Assembly: GCA_037013495.1 (NCBI GenBank) | Contig: CM072807.1 | Coordinates: forward strand, 7,691,001 to 7,755,000 | Length of the DNA: 64,000 nucleotides | DNA from: Hippophae tibetana | Taxonomy: Eukaryota; Streptophyta; Magnoliopsida; Rosales; Elaeagnaceae | Reading direction: 5' to 3' | Shown here: piece by piece, positions 46,666 through 56,803 of the stretch | How the letters are laid out: each line of letters opens with the position of its first letter | Position numbering within the stretch: the stretch's first letter is position 1 | Position numbers and translations under genes: made by a program | The notes under the pieces: model-generated | Told to the model about the DNA's origin: nothing | Seen by the model: only the letters and a program-made list of their open reading frames with translations | Database searches by the model: none

Positions 46666-49151
46666 TTACTTCTTCTTCCCTTTAGCCATTGATTCAGCAG
46701 CATTTGCTCGAGCAGCAGCTTTAGCAAGAGTTGTAGGTTTAATCACACTCTTTGGATTCAAAGCCTTTGTTATCTTGAACACAGCCCAAGCAGTCCCAAA
46801 TGCATGTCCTGCTGCATCAAGCCCTTCATTTGTCACCTTTGCTGCTGCTTCTCCATACCTGCAATGACAGAAATATAATTGTAGCCTCGGGCCGTCAGAA
46901 ACTGAAGAAAACAGCATTTAATGATTTAAAGCTAATATCATTTCAAGATCAAACCCAAACATGGTAAACTGCTTTGAGATTGTAGTTGAACACAGCAGTA
47001 CTCTGAATTAATACCAAGTACTTAACCAGAATGACATTTATCTCTCTAAAATGTATGTGCTTCAACAGTAAATTTACTAAGAACAATCATGATTTTTTTT
47101 TTAAATACAAAACAACTCACACACCGATAATTGGAATTGGAACCCTAGATTTTCAAAATGCTTAAATGGATTTTATACTATTGAGCCACAAGCTTGTTGG
47201 CGAAAACGATCATGATTCAAGATTATGATACAAAGACAAATTGTTAATAATTTCCACTATTAAATTGAAATTTACCTCTGTGAAACAAGTTCTTTTGTCA
47301 CTTCTGAAGAAGTTGACAAAACATTCCTTCCAGAAACTTCAATAGCATCCCAAACCTTACCTGTGCATACATAGTCAACAAACAATTGAGTAAGAAAGTG
47401 TTTGGTTTCTACAATCAACATATAATGAATTTGGGGGAAAAAAATCAGATGTTTAGGATGAACTTACTGAATCCATCAAAAGAAGCAAGGATCATTTCCC
47501 CTGGTGGAAGGCTAAAAAATTTCTGGCCAGCTTTAGAGTTCACAATTGTACCTGTAAAGAAATCGGATACCTTGACAACCCCAGAAAGGATTCCAGTGAC
47601 AACATTCTCTGACATCTTTGTCATCTTTTTAACCCTGAAGTTTAACAACTTTAAATTATCTATCCCATTACCACCAAATGTGGAACAGAAAGGTAACAGA
47701 AACTAGACAGTGAAATCCTCAACAAATAATGTAAACCCAACTTCTTGCTATACAAATAATGTAAACTAGCCTGTTGAACTAGAAAAGCAAAATCTTATTT
47801 CCTTATGAAGAAATGGGATGCAAGTTTGAAGTCTTTAGGAGAACCGAGGCTCTTTTTGTAACTAATTATGTTTTTATGTTCAATTTTATCGTTTTGAAAA
47901 TATTTTCTGTTTTTTAATTCATTTGAGGAAAAAAATAACAATACTCGTTTTCTTAAGTCACAAGAAAGAATCGTAAGTTAAACTATTAACTTAGAATATG
48001 GTTTTTAAAATTTTTTGTTTTAGGTTTCAAAAAAAGTATGTAAAAATGAAATTGAGTTCTGACTCGATTTTAAACTTAAACAACGCTATTTTGAAAATTT
48101 TAGTGAAAAAAACTGAAACCTCAAAAACAGAATTTCTTACCCTAAACATTAGTTTTTTCGATCCGATCAAAATTAAAAGAGCTTTCTTTACCTCTACCGC
48201 TTATAAGAGGAAAACTAGATGAGATTGGTAGAAAAACCAACATAATTCATAATCCTTATCAAATGATAACCCAGAAATGGACTAACTACCCCAGCTAAGA
48301 AAATCTAATAAGCAATATATTAAAGATGATGATAAGAAACAAAACAGATGAAAAATAAGCCAGAACAATAAAAGGAAATACCTCTTCATACGCTTTAAAG
48401 CTTCTGGACTAATTTCAGAATTATTACCAGCACTCATCCTTATCTTAAAGAACTCATGCCCCCACTTCAACCTGTCCACAGTGACATCCCCACACCAGAG
48501 TATCCCTCTTATCATTTGCCCGGACCCAGCAGCAATAAGCCTCGCAACACGTCCACTATAGTCTTCCACATTCGGAGCCAAGGTCGTCCAATACGCATCT
48601 GACCTTTTCCCAATCAACTCCCTCTTATTCTCCGATATAAACTCATCCGGTGAGGTCTCTCTCGCTACAGACCCATCTAATACATCCCAATTCTCCATCC
48701 CTTCAATCTTTTGAACAGAAAAACAACTGTACTTATCCAAAACCCTGTCCAATTCCTTCAACAATTCCTCTTGCCCTTTCGAAGCAATTGTCAAACCATA
48801 ATTCAACAAATCACTTTGATCCTTGTAATCGACGGACTTGTCATGATTTGTGTCATTTTGCAAAGACCCTTTTGCCGGAATTTGAAGAGTAAAGAAATAG
48901 TGGGACTCGTCGAGCTTCACGGCTGGTTCATCTTTAGCCAACGGCCACTGAATATCGTCGCCGACACGGGCAAGTACAGCAACGATGCTGTCACCTTGCC
49001 GAAGACCGACTATCTTGAGGTCACCCCAAGCAAGCTCCACGCTCGAGTCTTTCTCAATGAGATGAACTATAACTCCTGGAACATTGACCAAAACTTCTTC
49101 AGAAGATTGGAAGGTTGGATTATGCGAAGCAGATTCATCCTCTGGAAACAT
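46666..49151 (-). CDS. ERD7: ERD7-like senescence/dehydration-associated protein
   Basis: Four exons on the minus strand join in frame: 49151-48382, 47634-47468, 47360-47276 and 46858-46666, giving 404 residues. The start is the ATG of MFPEDESASHNP; the frame remains open a little further up but has no earlier ATG. The N-terminal half carries the family region VNVPGVIVHLIEKDSSVELAWGD and later IQWPLAKDEPAVKLDESHYFFTL. The senescence domain runs from about residue 197 to 375 (NVEDYSGRVARLIAAGSGQMIRGI; ENVVTGILSGVVKVSDFF; FGTAWAVFKITKALNP). The tail is Ala/Lys-rich, ending in KGKKK. Arabidopsis ERD7 is drought- and cold-induced and linked to lipid droplets and membrane-lipid remodelling; the same role here is inferred from family. 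A promoter ABRE supports stress control. A SINE lies in the last intron. Confidence 0.92.
47093..47205 (-). mobile_element. tRNA-derived SINE in the ERD7-like last intron
   Basis: On the minus strand: an A box TGGCTCAATAGTAT (47188-47175), a B box GGGTTCCAATTCC (47145-47133), and a ten-base poly(A) tail (poly-T on the plus strand, 47093-47102). This is the compact layout of a plant SINE. It is in the same orientation as the host gene. The 5' limit is approximate. Confidence 0.65.
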
Positions 49152-49319
49152 GTTCTCTGTAATGTTTTTCCGTATCAAGTGAAGGGTATAAAGATGGAGT
49201 AGAAGTAGAAGAATATGAAAGAGGCTTCTGTATTGCTGAGAATGACTTCTGGGTAGAGGGAGCTTGAGTTCAGAGGATTAGGCATAAATGATCAACTTTG
49301 ATTTGTTTTTCTACTTGGA

Positions 49320-49327
49320 CTTAAATA
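49320..49327 (-). promoter_or_regulatory. Probable TATA box of the ERD7-like gene
   Basis: TATTTAAG on the minus strand, about 170 bp before the chosen ATG and about 120 bp from the ABRE. Plausible place and sequence, but only a variant TATA. Confidence 0.4.
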
Positions 49328-49442
49328 GAAACTTGGAGATTTCGGATTGGTAATTATGGATTATGATTTGAAAAGTGTACAGAAATCGTAGGAATTAAGG
49401 AAGAGGAAGAGCATGTCGGTATGAGATGGAAGAGGTAGGACA

Positions 49443-49458
49443 ACACGTGTCACCCGAC
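49443..49458 (-). promoter_or_regulatory. ABRE/G-box next to a CCGAC core, ERD7-like promoter
   Basis: ACACGTGTC with the palindrome CACGTG at 49444-49449 is followed within 5 bp by CCGAC (49454-49458), the DRE/CRT core. The base before CCGAC is C rather than the preferred A or G, so the DRE match is partial. The pair lies about 290 bp upstream of the start codon. It suits a gene family known for dehydration induction; function is inferred. Confidence 0.5.
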
Positions 49459-49559
49459 ATCTTAGCCGCGTCAAAACGGTAGGCAGATATGCTGACGCTA
49501 TCAACAAACGGAGAAGCCTCTACCGCGCTTTTATTGGAACAAGATGATAAAGTTACATA

Positions 49560-52399
49560 TTATTTATTACTAAAAATACAAAATTAAAATCTAAAAATCT
49601 ATAATCATAAATATTATATTTATTTAAATTATTATATATTTTTTATTAAAAATATTTACAAAATTAAAAAAATAACATTTTTACTACTTATAATAATAAA
49701 AATAAATAGATATAATTGAATGATATTTAATATTAAATATATTTTAATTATATTTTAATTTTAATTATATTAAAAATACTATTTTATCATTTTTTCAAAA
49801 TATTTCCGCCAATCATTTTAAATTAAAGACACCTATTTAAATTCTTTGTTTCAACTAATTTAACTCGATTGAAATACTATTTTTATTACAACAAGAATAT
49901 CATAAAAAATGCTAGCGTTTTTATCATTCTTTTGATACCTTTTTTTTTTTTTCTGTTTTCATCTTACATTTAATCCAACAGATAAAAAAAATCTTACTTT
50001 CAATCTATAATAGCTTGAAAAATAATAATTTAAAAAGAAGTTTGCTTTCTTTTCGGATAAATTTCTTTTCATTTCGTTTCTTGTTAGGTTAAATAATATC
50101 ATCATGTATTTTATTATATATTTCTCACGTAAAATTATTTTAATATAATTTTTGATATTTTTAAATCTAAATCTAAATTTATTAATATTTTTATTAAAAT
50201 TATTGTTAATTTAGATATGAAGGACATGAACTTAAAGTAAATTAATAGAAGCATGAAATCACTATTAATAATAATAAATAAATTGAAGCTCATAAAAAAT
50301 AATCATTATCATTATTATCACCAAAATAATAAAAAGAATGATACTTTTATGTTAATGTATTAGTTAATTTTTATTATTTATGTTTTATTATTAAATTCTC
50401 TAATGTAATTAATATAAATTTCTCTTTCTAAAAAAATATTTTTTATATTAATAAAAAAGTGTATTAAATTAATTAAAAAATATATTAATATAATATTTAT
50501 AAATAATATGAAAACTAATTTCTTTGAAATTAAATTTTTAGGATTAAGTGTCTAGTATTCTTATAAAATATACAAAATTTACATTAATATATTTTTAATT
50601 ACATAACCAATTTTAATAGAAGTAAAAGTAAAAATAAATAAAATATAATATTATAATGAATTTTATAAGAATTATGAATATCTTTATACATTTGATTAAT
50701 ATTAGGAGATTAGGCAATTTATGATTTTTATATACTTTAATATTTTATTAGATCATATATGTTCATTGCACCAAAAATCTGTCTCTATTCACATGTGTAA
50801 AGAAATTGGCATGGTAAAAATAAATTATAAATTATCAAATAAAAAAATAGAAAAAATATGTTAAAAATATAAGATTATGGTATTTTTAAGTGAAAGTATT
50901 ATGAACGTTGGTTATTTTTGTGAAAAAAATATTTATACGTAAACTTATTTTTAACCTTGTTATCAAATCTATCAAACACAATCGAAAAAACGTCAGAATT
51001 TCATATAGTCATATTTCAAATATATTTTTTATAACTATCACATATAAGATTACATTTATTAATTCATTAGCACATATTTATAATACTTGAATTATTTATG
51101 TTGATAAAATATTTATTTATACTCAAGTCAATTTATGAAATTATCAATTAGTCTTTTCTTAAATGTATTTCAATGTTTTTAAGATATTTCATAAAAATAG
51201 TTTTTTATGTTATTAAGGATTTTAATAGAATTTGGATAATTGAGTCCAAAAAGATTTAACTGTAATATTATTAAGTTATCGCTATCTCATATATACATTT
51301 TATAAAGGTTAAATGGTGTGTAGTCGAAACAGCTAGAAACAGAAAAGCAAAGAAAATTAGCCTTATAATTGAGTTAAAAGTGATTCGTATGTTAGTTCCT
51401 TAAAATCATATAAGAGAAAAACATAATAGAGCTACCAAAAACGATTTTTACTTGAATGATAGTGGTTATTTGACATCAATCTATTAGAGCATAAGAGAAT
51501 TTTAATGGCTTAATCAATAAGGAGAAAAGAAAATGTGAAGTGTTGGTTTAAGAATTTCTTATATCTATCTTGTTAGGTGATCAACAAAATAGTGGATGTA
51601 CGCATGCATATATATTGAATTAATGAACCTTCAACTAGTAATGTTAATCTGAAATTACAAATGATTTTCGGTAAGATAATTTCTATTTATTATTTTTATT
51701 TTTATATAATTTCTTTTTAATTATATATTTTTTACATATTTAGATCAAATAATTTTGTGTATAATCATGATTATTTTGATTTAATTATTAAATTTTAAAG
51801 AAACTATTTATATTAAACTTCTATTTAATTTTCTTGTTATATGATTTGATTTAATTTGAATCATTTAGTTAGAATTATTTATTATTAAATCATTTCTAGA
51901 ACACACACAAACACTTGTTTTTTATGTGTTGGCTTTGATTGTAGTTGTTCCGTAAATGTATTTGATTGACGAGTACTTATTGGAACATTGGTTTAGATAC
52001 CGCTCACATTAATATTAAAAATTATGAAAATAGAATAGGGGCTTATAAGTAAGGTACATTGGGGAAGTATCCTATAGAGGGTAGCATAAGATTGAGTTTG
52101 TAATTAAACATTTATTTTGCATAGTGGAAAGTTAAGTGACCTAGTGGATCAATAGTTTTCTTTTTAGGTCATGGTTGTGGCCTAGGTTGTTTCTACCTAA
52201 AAATATCGTATGTTATTATTTTATTTCTGCACTTTATTTTTACACTCGATTGCATGCCTCACAACTCTATTTAGGTTATTAAATTATAAATTAATCAAAA
52301 TTGGAAATAACCTATTCTACTCCTCTTTAGGTTAATTAGGTCCATATTTTATAAATTTTCATTTGATATTTAGGGACACACACTCCTACTTATAGACTA
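49560..52399. other. AT-rich intergenic region
   Basis: Spacer upstream of the ERD7-like gene. No gene recognised. 51900-52400 is less AT-rich and leads into the copia remnant, so it may be the remains of its LTR and leader, but no LTR pair was found. Confidence 0.5.
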
Positions 52400-54805
52400 A
52401 ATGAAAGAAGGTGAGTCATCTGTTAGACTCTCATTCTTTGATAGATATAATTACCCTTGCTGGAAGGCTTGTATGTGAGACTTTCTCAAACAAGATGAAA
52501 ATGTCTGGGATGATATTCTTGATGGTTGGGAACTATATTCGGTAACAAAAGATAATGTTACAATTATAAAGCTATGAAGAGATTATACCACTAAAGAATG
52601 TAGCCTTAGTGGGGCAAATAAAAAAGGTTTAAGCTCAATCTTTATTGTAGTGTTGATTGATGAGTTCCATTACATCTCTGACTATGGGACTGCTAAAGAT
52701 ACATAAAATGCACTTGTTTTTTTCTCACGAGGGAGCTTATCAAGTGAAACAAACAAAATTGAGTTTGTTAACATCACAGTTTGATTCAATTAAAATGAGT
52801 AATAATGAAACTTTTGGTTAATTCAATGCTTGCTCTTGTGATATCATTAATTTTTGTTCTAACCTTGGTGAGAAAATTCCACAACCTATACAAGTACGCA
52901 AACTCCTAAGCTCTTTAACAACAAACTACAAGGTGAATGTTATAGCGATAGAGAAAAACAAGAATATGGACAATTAAGTTGAGGACAATTACCATCGAGT
53001 CAATCCAAACTTATGAGCTTACTCTTAATCCACCCAAGAAAAACAAGGATGTGATACTCAAAAGCTCCAAAAAGGATATCTCTAATAGTGATGAGGATTT
53101 GAATGATGAGTCACTAGTCTTGTTAGCACGAAAATTTAAAAATTTCCTAAAAAAGAAGGGTCAACAAAATAATTAATCTAAAAATGGACAATTAAGTTGT
53201 TTAAGAGACCAAAAGTCAAGGAAAATCAAGAATCCTAGCTCTAATGGTAAGAAAACTAAACCCACTAGCCCTTAATGCTTTACTTGTAGAGGATTTAGTA
53301 ATATTTCTACAGAATTTGTGAACAATAAAAAGAAAGTTGAAAAAACCTTTAATATTACACTCAGTGACATAGAAAATGAGCAAGATAATACTAGTAACTC
53401 AAAGGATGATGACAATAACTATCGTTGCTTCACCGTAACAACCAAAGCATACCACAATGACTCTAACTCTAACTCGGATGAAGAAAATGAAGTAGAAACT
53501 CTTCTCTCTTAATTTCTAAGTTTAATGTTTCTAATAACGACGAATTATTCATGGATTGTCTAAGTGTCAAGAAAGAGAGAGATAAACTACTTGTTGAAGT
53601 AACTAAACTTAATGATATCATCAATGTTCACAAAACAAATTCCTCTAGCCTAGAGAAAGATAAAAAAGAATTGTCTAAACATATTAACGCTCTGAATCTG
53701 AGTCTTATAAAAACTAATCAGAAAAACAAAAAACTTAGGCAAGAACTTAGTATTGCTAAATAAACGGTGAGAAATTTGACCATAGATGCTGAAAAATGGA
53801 CCAAAGTCATAGATTATGGAAAACTGTATGGAGATAAGAGAGGTCTTAGATACATAGATGAATAGTCAACACTTTCATTATATAAAACACAATTTGTAAA
53901 ACCCACCATTGCTCTGGCATGTAAGGTAATTTATGTACCTTATCACTCTGAGCAAATTCAGTTTGTTTCCATCTATTATCATTGTGGTAAGAAATGACAT
54001 ATTAGACCTAAGTGTATATTTCTTTATACCTATGATTCTATCACGAATACAAATGTTTCTAGGACACCTCAAAAATTTCTCAAACGTAAAGCTTTTACTA
54101 TAAGAACTACAGAAAAAAGAGGAACCTAAGAAACCAATAATTCGAACTTCCAAAATTAAAAGAAGATGGGTTAAGAATTATGATTTGCACTACATTGTTG
54201 CTCACATAACGCTTAAAGCTAAATCAAATATCGCTTGATATTTTGACAGCAGATGCTTTATACATATGATTGGGAACCATTCTTTGTTTAAAAGTTTTGA
54301 AGAATTCAATGAATGAACAATTATTTTTGGTGATGTTAAAACATCTACAATTGTTGGGAAATGCTCTGTTCAAATAAATGGTATCCCTAAACTTGATTAA
54401 TTTTTATATGTGGAAGGACTCAAGGTAAACTTGATTAACATAAGTGAAATATGTAACAATGATTTCAATGTGAAATTTATGAACAATTACTGCATTGTAA
54501 AATATCGAAATGGTGAATATATGATTAAGGGAATTAAATCATATGACAATTGTTATTGCATTAACACATTACCTATAATAACATGTAACCTAGCTATCAA
54601 TGATTCAACTACCTTATGGCACAAAAATCTAGATCATATGAATTTTAAATATATGATTAGATAGAGTAAAATTGAGATTGTACGTGGTCTACCTATTCTT
54701 TCAAAAATATAACACCTATATGTGGACTATGTCAATTAAGTAAACAAACTAGGATCGCTCATAAGAAGATCCAAATTATCAATACAAACAGAGTATTGGA
54801 ACTGA
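52400..54805 (+). pseudogene. Ty1/copia remnant: gag, protease, pre-integrase
   Basis: A decayed copia coding region with many stops and frameshifts. Visible in order: gag start (MKEGESSVRL, then NYPCWKACM followed by a stop) at 52401; further gag pieces (LLSSLTTNYKV) near 52900; an acidic and coiled-coil stretch at 53318-53763; a damaged zinc knuckle near 53970-54014 (first Cys replaced by Tyr and an in-frame stop); a protease whose YFDSRCFIHMIGN keeps the aspartate but has Arg where Gly is expected (near 54240); GAG-pre-integrase LWHKNLDHMNFKYM (54617-54658); and the CxxC integrase finger tail CGLCQLSKQTR near 54720. It ends just before the integrase catalytic core, where the gypsy fragment begins. 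Not functional and older than the element at 433. Confidence 0.85.
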
Positions 54806-55640
54806 TGGTGCTTTGTAGCCCCTTGAATTCCTTGTTAGTAAGAGTTGTAATACTGGTTTATTCTACTCCCTGAAACGTATGGCAGGTTCCTCTTACCTTG
54901 AAGCTTAGGATGAACTTCTTATAATCCATCTCAAGAGGGCCAAGAGTTTCAAGTCATTGGGCTCCTAGGACCACTTGGCACGCTGCAACAAGAAACACAT
55001 TGTAAAGTCTTTTATTCTTCATTATGGTTAAGCCAAACTGAGAGATTAAGGCTTGGTTAATGAATTTATGGGTGATACCTCCATCTATTAATACTAGCAC
55101 TTTTTTTATTTTTTTTAGCTTACCCATGACTCTGATGGTTTATGGGTGCATAGTGCCTGCTATGGCATGGAAGGAAATTTCTAGTACCAATTTCTGAGGA
55201 TCTTATTCACGAATGGATTCTTCCATGTCATCTGGGGAATCTTGAGGTGAATCCTCAATCATGAATAGCTGAGACCACGCACATCGGTGGCCAACCACAA
55301 AATTCTCATCATAGTAATAGCATAGTCCTTTGTCCCTCCGTTCATGTGCTTCTTGGTTGGTAATTCATCTAAAGGGCAGTGATGGAGCTATTGAACTTGA
55401 GCTCAAATGTTGGATGGGGAGAGGTGCAAACATACCAACTGTGGAGTTTGGTTGCTTTGGTCGCATTGAAAGTGACTAGTAGCAAAATGGTTGAGTTGAC
55501 TTCTTTTGTAGTTGATTTTTTTCTTTAATCAACCTAGTTACTCCAATAACATCGGTCAATGTTCAAAGTTATTTGATTTTGACATCAATATGAACTTTAT
55601 CTCTAAGTCCAATAACGAAGCATGCATATATCATTTAGAT
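54806..55640 (-). pseudogene. Ty3/gypsy remnant: end of gag and protease
   Basis: On the minus strand several family segments read in order with breaks between: the gag piece GLRDKVHIDVKIK...TLTDVIGVTRLIKEKNQ (about 55600-55520); ITNQEAHERRDKGLCYYYDENFVVGHRC (about 55360-55275), the gypsy zinc-knuckle region with the second Cys lost; and the protease VLVLIDGGITHKFINQALIS (about 55100-55040), with Gly in place of the usual Ser after Asp. LETLGPLEMDYKKF follows (about 54950-54900). No reverse transcriptase remains in the window. Not functional. Confidence 0.8.
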
Positions 55641-55777
55641 AGAATGATATGCAAGTTGAAATTTATAATATATATTATCTCACTACATTGTTATCATTTA
55701 TAATTTGGTATTTTTAGAATTTGATAGATTACAATTTTCCTTCGTAATATATTTTGTATAATATCAAGGTGCTATTA

Positions 55778-56090
55778 GAGGTGTCCATAAATCGGACCGG
55801 ATGAGACCAAATTGTAAAATCGGATCGAATCGAACGGTTTTACAAATCAAATGGTACGATCCGTTTTGTACTAATTTTAAATCGTTCGAACCGGACCGAC
55901 CAGTTTAATAATATATTAAAAATTTTACATTATTTTTCATTAAATGTATAAAAAAATCGAACAAACCGGACCGAATCGTTTTATAAATCAAACGAGCTGG
56001 TCCGGTTTATATTAATTAAAATCGTTTTAAACGATTTGGTCCGATCCGATTAAAGTTTTTTAACCAAAACCATATCGGATCAGACCGCAC
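55778..56090 (+). mobile_element. TIR element family, second copy, right end lost
   Basis: Starts GAGGTGTCCATAAATCGG after TTA, matching AGGGTGTCTATAAATCGG at 41580, and follows that copy to about ATATCGGATCAGACCG. The expected GACACCCT end is missing and the flank differs. Shared landmarks include GGTTTTACAAATCAAA, TTTTATAAATCAAACGA and CTGGTCCGGTTT. No coding capacity. Confidence 0.7.
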
Positions 56091-56803
56091 GTGAATATTC
56101 ATCTATTCCGTATTATTAGAAGTAAATGATGTAATTTGAGGGATTTGATTATATTTATTTTACATTGAGATATATATACTTTAATCAAGCCAACTGCACT
56201 CTAGAAATTTTTGATTCATTATTTTTGCACGAATGCATACTCTAATTTTAATTTAAAAAATCATGCTGCAACAATCATTAAATTACTAACAAATTTATTT
56301 AATTATTTTCCAGAAAATAGAGTTTTTCTTTGTCATTAATTAGAAACAAAATAATAATTAGAAAAATAATCTTTGAAAATTCACTCTCGTTTATTTTATT
56401 GTAAAGATAAATATCAAGCATGTATTTTTTATACGTTGCCTATAATAAAAATAGTAAAAAAATTTAGAGTTAGATTATTGTACTCGTATATATTCCTCAT
56501 GGAAAAAAGAATCAAATCATGGGGGCTCCACTGAAAACAACGGCATAAATCCGATAGACAGCCAAGAAACGAATAACAGGGCCCACAACGCAAATTAAAA
56601 CCAAAAAAGAAAATAAGCATGCAATGTCCAACCGACCAAAATTTTCCAGTTGATAGTGTTCATCGTCTTCGTTGTCTAACTTTCTCCGAGGTTCGGTTTG
56701 CACTTTGCACAGTCAACCAATTACCAAAATGTTCTTCCATCTTCTATGAAATCCTTTACTCAACACAAATTCCCTTATTATTTTCTCTCTCGTTTTTTCT
56801 CTA
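56091..56803. other. AT-rich spacer and promoter region of the CTL gene
   Basis: AT-rich up to about 56480, then less so towards the gene. The last ~250 bp, pyrimidine-rich near the end, is probably promoter and 5' leader. No clear TATA box was identified. Confidence 0.45.

Noticed and set aside
48650-49202. Plus-strand open frames opposite the ERD7-like exon 1
   Set aside because: They are antisense shadows of a conserved coding exon and have no family resemblance.
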